This document shows positions 25,671 through 34,078 of a stretch of 64,000 nt of DNA, piece by piece; positions within the stretch are counted from its first letter, which is position 1; each line of letters starts with the position of its first letter. Location of the stretch: positions 1 to 64,000 of the forward strand of contig NZ_JADNRA010000022.1 in assembly GCF_015709525.1 (NCBI RefSeq), written 5' to 3'. The notes under the pieces were generated by a model. That model worked only from the letters and a program-made list of their open reading frames with translations, had not been told where the DNA came from and ran no database searches. The stretch comes from Methylocystis sp. L43. Its GTDB lineage: Bacteria > Pseudomonadota > Alphaproteobacteria > Rhizobiales > Beijerinckiaceae. The translations under genes and the position numbers were made by a program.

Positions 25671-26331
25671 GTTTTCGAATTCCTATGCGCGAACACCATC
25701 GCGCCGAGGCGATCGGCGCGTTTCGAGTGTGCGATTTTTGGGGGAATGACGGCGAAGTGGCCATAAAGGCACACTTCTAACCGTCTTGAGTTTAGGCAGT
25801 TGACATAGCATAAGTCAACGGTTGCGGCGGATATTTTTGGCGATTTCAGCGGTTTGTCTATATACGACTGATTTGAAAGTGATTTGTCTGTGCGATTCTC
25901 AGTTCGGCGGCGCAACGCCGTTGGAAAGCGCGGCTTTAGAGCCCCTGCCCCGGCGCGCTGGCGAACGCGAGACAGGCCGAACGCTGTGCCGGCGAGCGTA
26001 GCGGCCGGGGCGCGGGCTTGCATAGGCATGACCCGCCGGAAGAGTCGCTCGCGGCCCGCCACGGCGTCTGACGATCCTCGGCGCGGCTTGGGTTGCTCGC
26101 TTCGGGCGTCGCGACACCTCCGGCCGCGATCGGCGCTTCGGGGGGCGGCCGGAACCAATCTGCAAACGTTCAGTCCCCAAATTCGAGCGCGGCTTGTGGC
26201 GCGCCTCGCCCCCTTCTTTTTCGAACATGCGGCGCGGTCGTCATACGCCCCCCGCCTCTCCGCTCTTTCGCGGAGGCGATATCCTCTCCTGGGGGTCTCT
26301 TCGCCAGAAGATAGAGACCCTCTTTAGAGGG
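25671..26331. other. Control region upstream of the AlpA-like gene
   Basis: No convincing gene. It holds AT-rich DNA with a repeated GATTTG/TTTGTCT motif near 25848-25890, likely the promoter-operator of the minus-strand operon, and an 8-bp hairpin GGGTCTCT (26293-26300) / AGAGACCC (26313-26320). The open frames at 25884-26327 (+) and 25667-26158 (-) are Arg-rich and look like chance frames in GC-rich DNA. Confidence 0.4.
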
Positions 26332-26588
26332 GCGAGGTTGGCGAGGTCGCGCGAAATGGGGTTATTATTATGAAATATCAATCATTTATCCCGATCGAAA
26401 ATTCGGGCAAAAAGCCAGGTTTTCATCTTGCTTCGGGCGAGGTTGTGTAAGTCATTGATTTTAAGAAATATAAACCTCGCCAATTTCGCGGGGCGAGGTT
26501 TGGCGAGGTCCAGCCTTTTACCGGCAAACGCCTTATTCTTCTGAGGACAGAACCTCGCCAACGCATTTTCGCGACCGTGGGCGAGGTT
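26332..26588. repeat. Iteron-like GCGAGGTT array, candidate replication origin
   Basis: Eight copies of an 8-bp unit in 257 bp: GCGAGGTT at 26332, 26437, 26493 and 26581; GCGAGGTC at 26341 and 26503; the inverse AACCTCGC at 26473 and 26551. Two pairs form perfect hairpins, AACCTCGCC/GGCGAGGTT at 26473-26500 and GAACCTCGCC/GGCGAGGTTC at 26550-26589. AT-rich stretches (26360-26400, 26455-26472) lie between them. It sits 10 bp beyond the primase-helicase stop, as origins do in P4-like satellites and some phages. Confidence 0.65.
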
Positions 26589-26598
26589 CGTTTTCGAC

Positions 26599-29442
26599 CT
26601 ATCCGGCGTCCGCGGCTGTCTCGTCTTCGTCGTCAACCGGCGTGAAGCTCGCCCCGGTCGCGTCCGGCTTAGGCGTAAAACTTAGGGTCGGCGGCGTCCG
26701 TTGGCCGGGCGCAGCATGATATCGCAGCGTGCCGGCGCCCGTCGTGCGCTCCACTTTGTCCGCCTTTCCGAAAAGCTCCCTTTTGATCCGTCGCGCGCGG
26801 TGTCCGTTCGTATCGTCAAACGCGTCGAGTGGAATTCCGGCCTTTTCCAAAACCGCGTCAATCTCATGCTCGCCCGGCCCCATGACGACGAGCGCGTCAA
26901 CGATCTTCTGCGCCGCGGGCGACAACCCGGCGTCCAAATGAACGATCACTGGCACCGGCACCGTTGACCGCTTGTTCGCGCCGACTTGCACGGTGCGACG
27001 TTCGATGTAGGTCGGGCGCCAGTTTTTCAGCGCGAGATTATTTTTCGCCGCGTCAATGCGCGCGTAGCGCCCGCGATCTTGCGGCGGGATGTTCAGTTGC
27101 TTCGCTTCGTCATCAGTCAAACTAAACATCGTCCGAACTATACGCGCCACGCCGGTTTGAGACGACGCGCCCCGAAGGACGTGCATGTTACCGGCGTGAC
27201 CGGCAGACGATGCGCCGTCCGGCTTCCGCGGATGCGCGATCAAAGCAACAGACGTATTTGCTTCCGCCGCGACAGACCGCGCGCTGGCCCAAACTTTCGC
27301 CATGGCGCTGTTATCGTTCTCGTCAACTTCATGAAGCTCTTGCACAGGGTCCAGCATCACGACGCCGATACCGTATTGCTTCACACAGGCGACGGTTTCC
27401 GCCAGTTCCGCCGGGGGCTCGACTCGTCCCTTGCTGTTTTCCAGCGCCAGCAACAAGGGGTTTCCGACGCCAGAAGTCATGTAGAGCCGAAAGCCGTTTG
27501 TGCCGTCAATCGCCGACCACGGCACATTTAGTTCTTTGAGAACGCCAGCAAGACGCCGGTCGAGCGCATCCTTGTCGTCTTCCTGGCAGTGATACCAAAC
27601 GTTCGTCCGTTTAAAGTCCGTCGCAACATCTTCTGGCGCAATGCCTAAGAGGTCCGGCCGGCCGGCGACAATGGCGACGCATTCGACCAAGCCGCGCGCC
27701 GACTTCGAAACACCGCCGTCGCCCACAAGCGCGCTGACGACGCCGCGGCAATAATCCTGAAAGGCGACCCAAGGCACGTCGGGAAGGTCGTCAAGATCAC
27801 GCCTCGCGACTGGGATAGGCAAAACCGGCGGGCGGGCGCCGTTCACGTATCGAACCGGCTCGGCGTGGGCAGGCAACTCGCCATCTTCGACAAGCGCGCG
27901 CAACTGCGCCAGACGCTCTGCCGCGTCTGCCCCTTGTGGTTGGCGAATGATCGTATTGACCGCGCGATGCGCCGCGAGCATGGCTTCCTTGTCATCCGCA
28001 AAGCGTGCATCGCTTTCCAGGGCAGCAAGCAAGCCCGGACCCGAAACCGCTGGCAGCGCGTCCGGTTCGCCGAAAATATCGTCGTCGCCCGTGAACAGGG
28101 CACCCTGTTCGAAGGTTGCGAAACGTTGGCGCGTCGTGGATTCCGCTTTTTGCTGGCGCTTCCTTTCCTGGCGCTCCGGGAGCGCGCCATCGGGCTCGGC
28201 GATCGAGTCGAACGCCTTGCCGCCCGCGGTCGCGACCTTCGCGCCAAAACCGTTGCGCGCGCTCCGGTATCCTTCTTCCAACTTCACGGCGATTTCCAAA
28301 ACTGTGAAATCGTCCGTCTCGGCAAATGGATTCTCGCCCTCATGTTCCGCAGCCAACTCTTCGCGAATCTCGGCAATCCGCGCGAGCTTCCTTTGTGCAT
28401 CGGCAGCCGTGAAACCGCGATCGGTCAGCATGTCGCGCAACATTTCATCATGATCTTCGTCGGGCATGGCCCAAGCGAGCGTCACGGCCTCGGCGAGTTC
28501 CGGCGAAATGCCATAGTCGCTAAAATCCGCGCCCGCATAGACGATCGAAAGGTGACGGCTGTTGCCCGCGTGCTCCAATCTGCGCGTCGCCAGCTTTTCG
28601 ATTGCATCGCCGAGCGCGTCGGGATCGTCAATCGTGACGCCCTCGGGCGCGGCGAAACCGCGTGCCTTGCCGACCTTGCTGATAGGATCAGGGAGCGCGT
28701 CCGGCACGTTCGCGCAGGGCTTGCCGTCGATAAGCAGCCAACGCTCGGGGCATGGATCGGCGCCGCCCTCTACGATCGGATTGGCGATATAGACCGGCTG
28801 GACGCGACGCCAAATTGAGGGATCGAGCGTCGAGACTTCAATTTCCTTGCCGTCCTTTCGCTTGCGAATCGTTTTCGGCAATGTGTCGGGCGCTATGAGC
28901 CATGCCGACTTCTGATTTTCGGTCACAGGTTTGTCGGCGAAGAAAAAGAGCCTAAACGACTGCTGGCCTTCCTTCGTATTGAACCCGCTGGACGCTTGGG
29001 CGAGGCAACTCGCGTCGTGAAATTCGGCCGGCAAAAGCGCGCGATATTCCTTCGCGGCTTCGTCAAGCGACCGCGCGTTTGTCGTGAACCCGTCGATATC
29101 GAGCACGATCAGCCGCAAGGCTTGATCGGAGAAAAACTCATTGCGCCGCTCGCAATCGATGCGGGGCGTATCCGGTAGCGCGGCGCCGTGAATGAGAATT
29201 TCGTCCCGGCCTTCGTGCAGCAACGCATAGAGGTCGTCGACGCCCGCAACTTCACGCGTGAGGCGTCGAAAGGTTTTAGCGTTCGCGGCCGGCTCCTTAC
29301 GGATTCCGTCCGGCGTATGAATGAGCCGTTTGCCCGTGAAAACCTTGGGCCGCAGGATCGTGATTGTGTCTTTGGCTTCCGGCGAAGACTTATGTGTGTC
29401 GGAAGGCGTCAGGATAGGCTTGACAACAGTGCTGGTATTCAA
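26599..29442 (-). CDS. Primase-helicase (AEP-like primase plus RecA-type helicase domain)
   Basis: 947 residues. The N-terminal third looks like a prim-pol type domain: LIVLDIDGF with an Asp-x-Asp pair (115, 117) and, further on, GQQSFRLFFFA. The C-terminal third is a RepA/RecA-type ATPase: a slightly unusual Walker A VGDGGVSKS near residue 575, Walker B GVVMLDPVQEL near 697, and ALIAHPRKPDG with the sensor His. Such proteins open and prime an element's own origin. The iteron-like array at its 3' side supports autonomous replication after excision. It ends in an acidic tail. Confidence 0.8.
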   Translation of the reverse strand: MNTSTVVKPILTPSDTHKSSPEAKDTITILRPKVFTGKRLIHTPDGIRKEPAANAKTFRRLTREVAGVDDLYALLHEGRDEILIHGAALPDTPRIDCERRNEFFSDQALRLIVLDIDGFTTNARSLDEAAKEYRALLPAEFHDASCLAQASSGFNTKEGQQSFRLFFFADKPVTENQKSAWLIAPDTLPKTIRKRKDGKEIEVSTLDPSIWRRVQPVYIANPIVEGGADPCPERWLLIDGKPCANVPDALPDPISKVGKARGFAAPEGVTIDDPDALGDAIEKLATRRLEHAGNSRHLSIVYAGADFSDYGISPELAEAVTLAWAMPDEDHDEMLRDMLTDRGFTAADAQRKLARIAEIREELAAEHEGENPFAETDDFTVLEIAVKLEEGYRSARNGFGAKVATAGGKAFDSIAEPDGALPERQERKRQQKAESTTRQRFATFEQGALFTGDDDIFGEPDALPAVSGPGLLAALESDARFADDKEAMLAAHRAVNTIIRQPQGADAAERLAQLRALVEDGELPAHAEPVRYVNGARPPVLPIPVARRDLDDLPDVPWVAFQDYCRGVVSALVGDGGVSKSARGLVECVAIVAGRPDLLGIAPEDVATDFKRTNVWYHCQEDDKDALDRRLAGVLKELNVPWSAIDGTNGFRLYMTSGVGNPLLLALENSKGRVEPPAELAETVACVKQYGIGVVMLDPVQELHEVDENDNSAMAKVWASARSVAAEANTSVALIAHPRKPDGASSAGHAGNMHVLRGASSQTGVARIVRTMFSLTDDEAKQLNIPPQDRGRYARIDAAKNNLALKNWRPTYIERRTVQVGANKRSTVPVPVIVHLDAGLSPAAQKIVDALVVMGPGEHEIDAVLEKAGIPLDAFDDTNGHRARRIKRELFGKADKVERTTGAGTLRYHAAPGQRTPPTLSFTPKPDATGASFTPVDDEDETAADAG

Positions 29443-29512
29443 TATATGAAACTCCGGTTATTGCTACGATACTTGCCCGGCCACGCCCACAAGCGTCGCC
29501 GGGCTTTTTATT

Positions 29513-30148
29513 TCACTCGGCCGCAGCCGCTTCCGCCTCTCGGAACCGTGCATGCATCGCCTCTATTTCTGACCGCGCGATATCGGCGAAGTTCGGATCA
29601 TCCGACGTGACAATTTCCTCGGCGAACGCTAGTTCGCGCGACTCGCTTCCCGGCGGCGCGAAGTCGAGTCGCAACACGCCATCGGCGTCGGGCGTCAACG
29701 TTGGCCAGCCGGCCTTGCGAAATTCTGACCGTTGGCGTTTGGCAAGCCATTCGTCGAATTTGAAAGCAGAGTTGCGCCGCCAATTCTGCGCGAAGCCTTC
29801 GGCGTCAATGACGATATCGGCTTGGACTGGCGGCCCGACGTGGATCGGCTCGGGCGCTTCGCCCAGACGGATGCGCCAAGCGAGCACAGGATGATATGTC
29901 GGCGCGAGGAGTCCGCCTTCGGGCTTAATTTCGACGACGGCCCAACCGGGCGCCGCGCCAACGATCGCTTCGGCCGGCGGAGAGTCCAGGTCGGCGAGGT
30001 CGCCAAGAAACCAAGCGTCGCGCGTCGGCTCGCGGAAATAGATCAGATGGCCTTGCGCCTCACGTTCAGTCGCGACGTTCTTGATTGAGGCGCGCGGAAA
30101 CATCCGCGCGTCGCCATGTTCAGAGACAAGGTTTATGAAGTCCGTCAT
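29513..30148 (-). CDS. Hypothetical protein of the replication operon
   Basis: 211 residues from the ATG at 30148 (a Met four residues earlier is possible). Beta-rich first half (HLIYFREPTRDAWFLGDLAD and WAVVEIKPEGGLLAPTYHP) and a helical acidic end (FADIARSEIEAMHARFREAE). I do not recognise it. It lies directly downstream of two overlapping small genes and upstream of the primase-helicase. Confidence 0.6.
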   Translation of the reverse strand: MTDFINLVSEHGDARMFPRASIKNVATEREAQGHLIYFREPTRDAWFLGDLADLDSPPAEAIVGAAPGWAVVEIKPEGGLLAPTYHPVLAWRIRLGEAPEPIHVGPPVQADIVIDAEGFAQNWRRNSAFKFDEWLAKRQRSEFRKAGWPTLTPDADGVLRLDFAPPGSESRELAFAEEIVTSDDPNFADIARSEIEAMHARFREAEAAAAE

Positions 30149-30160
30149 TCGTAAAACCAT

Positions 30161-30364
30161 TCAATGTGCCGTGCTGGCGTCGTTTACCAGTTCAAGCTGG
30201 CGCAGCCGCGCCGCCTCTCGAAACAGGTCGAAATGTTCAAAGGTCGCATCGGCCGCAGCGCCTTCGGCGAGCGCAAGGAATTCGCGCTCGCTGATATCAC
30301 GTAGGAAGGGTTTGAGATGGCGGCGCGGCAGGTGTCGCCAGATTGGGAGTCGCGCGGTTGTCAT
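30161..30364 (-). CDS. Small hypothetical protein
   Basis: 67 residues from the ATG at 30364, which overlaps the stop of the preceding gene (ATGA). Basic N-terminus (MTTARLPIWRHLPRRHLK) and helical remainder. Unrecognised; the tight coupling supports its being real. Confidence 0.5.
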   Translation of the reverse strand: MTTARLPIWRHLPRRHLKPFLRDISEREFLALAEGAAADATFEHFDLFREAARLRQLELVNDASTAH

Positions 30365-30840
30365 GCGGCGACTCCACGATCCCGCGCCAGGATTTCTCGC
30401 GTCGGCGGCTCCGGTCGGTTTTGACGCCACGCGCGCAAGTCACGCAGCGCGGCTGCGAGCGCGTCGGCGGCAGCAACCGGATAAGTATCGGGTAGAAGGC
30501 GGAGCGCCTTGCTCAGCACGCGCGGAACGCCGTGGCGCAGCGACGCGACGAAGGAAATCAACCGGGGGGATTCATACGCGTCGAGAGCGGCCTTGCCGTC
30601 GAGGATAGCGAGAATCCGTTCAACTCGCGCAAGCCGCTCGGCGTGCTGTTCCAACATGTGTTCGCCATAGCTGAAAGCGGATTTTCCATAGTATCCGTCT
30701 GACAGTGCGCGGCCTTCGTCCACGATGTAGGTCGCGGGCGGCCATGTGAGCGCATAGCGCTGCTCTTCGTTGAGCGTTTCGCTCTTGCGAGCGGCGGCGA
30801 GGGCGGACTCGAATTGCGAGCGTGTGGTTCTGATGGTCAT
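30361..30840 (-). CDS. Hypothetical protein
   Basis: 159 residues, mostly helical: an N-terminal FESALAAARKSETLNEEQRY, then YIVDEGRALSDGYYGKSAFS and VERILAILDGKAALDAYE. Start codon overlaps the stop of the AlpA-like gene. No known family recognised. Confidence 0.55.
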   Translation of the reverse strand: MTIRTTRSQFESALAAARKSETLNEEQRYALTWPPATYIVDEGRALSDGYYGKSAFSYGEHMLEQHAERLARVERILAILDGKAALDAYESPRLISFVASLRHGVPRVLSKALRLLPDTYPVAAADALAAALRDLRAWRQNRPEPPTREILARDRGVAA

Positions 30841-31061
30841 TACGCCACCTCGCCAACAAGAAACCGTTCAATCGCCGGACCAGACCAGCGCCTCCGGCCG
30901 GGCAACGGCAGTGGCGGCGGCAGCGCCCCCTTGTTCGCCCAAATATTGATGGCGTCCGGCGTCACGCGGAAATGCTGCGCGAGGTCGTGTGTGTCGTAGA
31001 CGGCCGGCAAGCGCGGCTCTGCCGCCGCCGACTTTTCGTTTAGGTTCTGTTGGGTTCGCAT
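30840..31061 (-). CDS. AlpA/excisionase-like HTH protein
   Basis: 73 residues with a MerR-type HTH: YDTHDLAQHFRVTPDAINIW, then ANKGALPPPLPLPGRRRW and GPAIERFLVGE. It starts 220 bp beyond the integrase stop on the same strand and leads the small-gene operon toward the primase-helicase. The position and size suit an excisionase (directionality factor) or AlpA-type activator. Confidence 0.7.
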   Translation of the reverse strand: MRTQQNLNEKSAAAEPRLPAVYDTHDLAQHFRVTPDAINIWANKGALPPPLPLPGRRRWSGPAIERFLVGEVA

Positions 31062-31280
31062 ATTCTGCGCCTCCTACATGGCGCGCGAACGGAACCACTG
31101 AGACACCCCGCGCGCCGGTAGGATGTAGGTGGTTCGCGTTCGCGCCCGTGAAGGCGCTGACAGGATCGGCCTTGAAACCAATCCAGCGAGCCTGCGATTA
31201 GCTCGCCTTTTCGGCTCGCGGGCTTTGCCGCGTTTGGCCGAACAATGTTCAAATAAATTCGTTGTCGTTGTCGGTCAAGA

Positions 31281-32489
31281 CTATGTGGCGACAATTTTTT
31301 CAATTCGGTCCAGGTCGGCGGCGACGATGCGCAAAATACGCCTCTCGATCCGCTCAACGGCGTCGCGTTTTTCCTCAAGCATCGTGTGCCGATCGTATGT
31401 CGCGGTCACGTCGGCGAAGCTGTGATTCAGAAGCGCCTTCACCGCGTCGCGCGGCGCGCCTTCCGCGCGGGCCAGTGTCGCGGCCGTTCGTCGGAGGTCG
31501 TGTGGCGAGAAGCGCGCCAGGGAATATTGCGCGCAGATGCGCCGTGTCGCTTGCGAGAGTGAATGGCGCGCGATTGGGGCCGTCGACTCGTATCGCGAAA
31601 CGAAAACCGCCTCGCCTGCCCCAATGGCGTCCGTTTCCGCAATGGCTGCATCGATAGCGGCAAGAGCAGCCGCTGAGAGCGGGACAATGTGTGTTCGACC
31701 GTTCTTCGCCTTCTCCCGTGGAATTGTCCAAACGCGATCATTCCGCGCGAGTTCGCTGCGCATCATCGTCGCGACTTCGCCCGGCCGCGCCGCGGTCAGT
31801 AGTATTGTCTTCAGCGCAAGCCGAATAATCTTGATGGCCGGCGCCGCATCATCTTCGAGGGCGCGCCAGAACGCCCGCAATTCGTCGTCCGACAACACTC
31901 GGTCTTTGGGCGTCTCTCTACCGCCAAACTTGCGCGCGCCTGCCAACGGGTTTGCAGCCAATAGGCCATCATCCACTGCGTGCCCGAGCAAGGTCCGAAG
32001 GACGGATTGCATCCGATTGGCGGACGTTGGGGCGGTTTTTGCAATGCCGTTGAGAAGCTCCGCAAAATCGGCGCGCGACAGACGCGCGGCATTGCGCGAG
32101 CCTAATTCCGCGGTGGCGCGCTTGAGATATTCCGCGTCCAATTTCCAGGAACGTTTGCGGCCTTCGATTTGCGCGAGATAGCGATCGGCGAGCGCCTGGA
32201 ATGTCAGCTTGGCGCCCTTGTCTGTTCTATGCCCCTCGCCGTCAGCAAGGTGCGCGCGGATTTCATCGGCGCGCCTTCGTGCGGTTGCGAGTCGCATCGC
32301 AGGCCAGCGACCGAGCTTGACCCGCCGAACCTTTCCATCGACTCCGGCGCCGCCAACGAAATAAAAAGTGCGGTCGTTCGGCGACGCGCGAAGCCGCAGA
32401 CCCTTGCAACCGGCGTCGGCAAGTTCGATCCGCTTCCCCTCCGGCACCACCATCTCTTTGAGCTTCGTTTCGGTCAGCGCCTCGCCCAT
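31281..32489 (-). CDS. int: Tyrosine site-specific integrase
   Basis: 402 residues of the P4/phage type with an N-terminal arm-binding domain (residues 1-90, DUF4102-like: LRLRASPNDRTFYFVGG), a SAM-like core-binding domain and the catalytic domain. Catalytic residues: Arg235 (TAARPGE), Lys about 262, His330 and Arg333 (HDLRRT), His356 (LLNHSF) and the nucleophile Tyr365 (TATYDRH). It integrates the element at tRNA-Thr. Its 5' end faces attR 170 bp away. Confidence 0.95.
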   Translation of the reverse strand: MGEALTETKLKEMVVPEGKRIELADAGCKGLRLRASPNDRTFYFVGGAGVDGKVRRVKLGRWPAMRLATARRRADEIRAHLADGEGHRTDKGAKLTFQALADRYLAQIEGRKRSWKLDAEYLKRATAELGSRNAARLSRADFAELLNGIAKTAPTSANRMQSVLRTLLGHAVDDGLLAANPLAGARKFGGRETPKDRVLSDDELRAFWRALEDDAAPAIKIIRLALKTILLTAARPGEVATMMRSELARNDRVWTIPREKAKNGRTHIVPLSAAALAAIDAAIAETDAIGAGEAVFVSRYESTAPIARHSLSQATRRICAQYSLARFSPHDLRRTAATLARAEGAPRDAVKALLNHSFADVTATYDRHTMLEEKRDAVERIERRILRIVAADLDRIEKIVAT

Positions 32490-32660
32490 CGTCCCCCGGC
32501 CCCTTCATGATTCGACACCATCACACGTTACGGTAAAATTAGCCCGGGGGCTAAAATTTTCTGCCGAATGGGGCTGAAGGTAGGCAATTGCGACTGAATG
32601 CTTCCTTGTTTTTCAGCTAGTTATGGTGGTAGTCGGTTTGCGTCGGCAGCCCGAGCATGG
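32490..32660. promoter_or_regulatory. Integrase promoter / att arm region with palindrome
   Basis: 171 bp between the integrase start and attR. It contains AAAATTAGCCCGGGGGCTAA, a palindrome centred near 32548 whose AGCCCC/GGGGCTA half-sites also appear in the arms at about 9192 and 32771. Such repeated half-sites are what integrase arm-type or excisionase sites look like. No gene. Confidence 0.45.
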
Positions 32661-32705
32661 TTCGTAATGAGGGGGTCGGGGGTTCGAATCCCTCAAGCGG
32701 CACCA
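32661..32705 (+). other. attR core (45-bp repeat of the tRNA-Thr 3' part)
   Basis: Identical to 9073-9117. The bases just before it (GAGCATGG) do not rebuild the tRNA anticodon stem, so only the attL side has a complete tRNA. Confidence 0.93.
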
Positions 32706-32790
32706 GCCAACTCTCTAAAAAATGAAGAAATTGTCGAACAAGGCCCCATCTGGCGGCCGAAACCGCGCTGGGGCTAGTTGGGGGTAAAAA
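32706..32790. repeat. Diverged copy of the sequence following attL
   Basis: Aligns with 9118-9210 as described there. Because this copy is outside the element it probably derives from an earlier insertion at the same tRNA. Confidence 0.55.
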
Positions 32791-32928
32791 GCAGATCCTA
32801 GGCGGCACCCCACGCGATCCGTTTTCCGAATCACAGGTTTTGGTCGCGAAGGGCGCCGCACACTAAGCCAAAGAAGGCGTAAATTCATCGGCATAGACGG
32901 GCTAATCCGTCTATGCCGGTCTAACCCC

Positions 32929-33159
32929 ATGCGCCCTGCCCCGCCCATCGCCGATCTGCAAAGCCAAGGCTTTCAATCCGCCCGCGCGTTTTGCCTGAAT
33001 CAAGCTTGTCAACGTTGCATATCCCATTCGACGCGCTGCGGAACGCGAGAGCTTCCTTTTACCCGCTTGGCGAAGTCCCGGCGCTTCGTCTGTTCGGCGT
33101 GCGGGTCGCGCGACGTGCATCTCATGCCGGATTGGCCGCGGTATCGTGCGCTGGAGTGA
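32929..33159 (+). CDS. Small zinc-ribbon-like hypothetical protein
   Basis: 76 residues with CLNQACQRC (N-terminal half) and SRRFVCSACGSRDVHLMPDW (C-terminal half): two Cys pairs placed as in a zinc ribbon, with the VMPDW-type ending seen in small unknown proteins of Hyphomicrobiales. The middle (ISHSTRCGTRELPF) may carry a local frame change compared with relatives, since the other frame reads IPFDALR as in the decayed copy at 10894. Function unknown. Confidence 0.5.
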   Translation: MRPAPPIADLQSQGFQSARAFCLNQACQRCISHSTRCGTRELPFTRLAKSRRFVCSACGSRDVHLMPDWPRYRALE

Positions 33160-33167
33160 TTGACCTC

Positions 33168-33956
33168 CTACTTCGGCCCGGAAGATTCTGGTCGCGTCGT
33201 CGTGACGACACCAAGGCGTCCAGCACCAGAATAGTATTCACCATTTCGAAGCTTTCTGGGCAATTCTTGTGTTACATTAACGGTCGATTTATTGTTTGTC
33301 ATCAAACCGAGAGTGCTGATTACAAAGAAACGTCCTTGCGGACTCTCACCAGTTTCATTGCAGCGCGCCGACGAATGCTTTTTTTTGCTATCCACTGCGC
33401 GGTATACATCTATCTCGATAAAATGATCCATCCTGTCGAAATGGTCCGTTTTTTCGTCCTCCCAACTGTAATCTGGCGGGCGCGGCAAAGAAAATGGTAT
33501 TACCGGCAACTCCTCGTTCATTACAATTTTCATACGAAAAACGAAATACTTGATCGCGCATGTGGGAACATCGAATTTCGCAGAAGTCGCTTTTCCGCGA
33601 TCATATAGTTCTACTTCTTTGTAGGCACAGTATTTCGTGTTTTCGTCGACGGTTATAAACACAAAATCCTTTGAATTGGACAGATCCTTAACCGCGATGA
33701 CGTTGCCTTCCAAGGTGAACTTGATGTCCGCGTATTTTGTCGAGCGCAGCAACGAAGCGCGCCGAGGTGCGGAAAATCTGTTCAGGATGTTGAAGTCCTC
33801 ACTGCACTCGTAGGAGTCGGGATCATGGCCTCTGTAGTTTTCCGCCGCTCCGGCCGCAGCGGCGCTTCCAACAGGTATGGCAGAAATCAAAAGGCCGAAG
33901 AGGATGAGCCGCGAAACCGCGGCTAGTCGCAACTTGCGCGCATTTAAAAGCCTCAA
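33168..33956 (-). CDS. Hypothetical exported protein in AT-rich DNA
   Basis: 262 residues with a signal peptide (basic start, core LILFGLLISAIPVGS, cleavage after AAAAGA). The mature part is beta-rich (DIKFTLEGNVIAVKDLSN, FVFITVDENTKYCAYKEVEL) with four to five cysteines. The base composition is clearly more AT-rich than the flanking chromosome, pointing to transfer, probably with the older element next to the tRNA. No family recognised. Confidence 0.6.
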   Translation of the reverse strand: MRLLNARKLRLAAVSRLILFGLLISAIPVGSAAAAGAAENYRGHDPDSYECSEDFNILNRFSAPRRASLLRSTKYADIKFTLEGNVIAVKDLSNSKDFVFITVDENTKYCAYKEVELYDRGKATSAKFDVPTCAIKYFVFRMKIVMNEELPVIPFSLPRPPDYSWEDEKTDHFDRMDHFIEIDVYRAVDSKKKHSSARCNETGESPQGRFFVISTLGLMTNNKSTVNVTQELPRKLRNGEYYSGAGRLGVVTTTRPESSGPK

Positions 33957-34078
33957 GACAACGCCTCCGCCGCAATATTCGAGAGTGTTGCTTGGTCAAG
34001 GTCGGAGCGTCAATCACAAATAAAGCCCTGCGTTGGCGCCGCAGCCTGGCCCCAACCCACTCGTTCTGCAAACCAGCA

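Larger units (their letters stand above)
9073..32705. mobile_element. Integrated phage-derived element (candidate satellite), 23.6 kb
   Basis: Bounded by the 45-bp att repeats in tRNA-Thr, with a tyrosine integrase just inside attR. From attR inwards: integrase, AlpA-like protein, small unknown genes, primase-helicase, iteron array, second AlpA-like protein, SLATT-like protein, gpZ-like protein, terminase small and large, scaffold-like protein, portal, gpW-like connector, a second scaffold-like protein, tail chaperone, gpE, tape measure, attachment protein, a small membrane protein, a terminator, then cargo genes up to attL. Genes for major capsid, protease, tail tube or sheath, baseplate and lysis are not found. 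Confidence 0.93.

Noticed and set aside
26332-26588. CRISPR array
   Set aside because: The repeated units are only 8 bp, occur in both orientations and have irregular spacing; no cas genes in the window.
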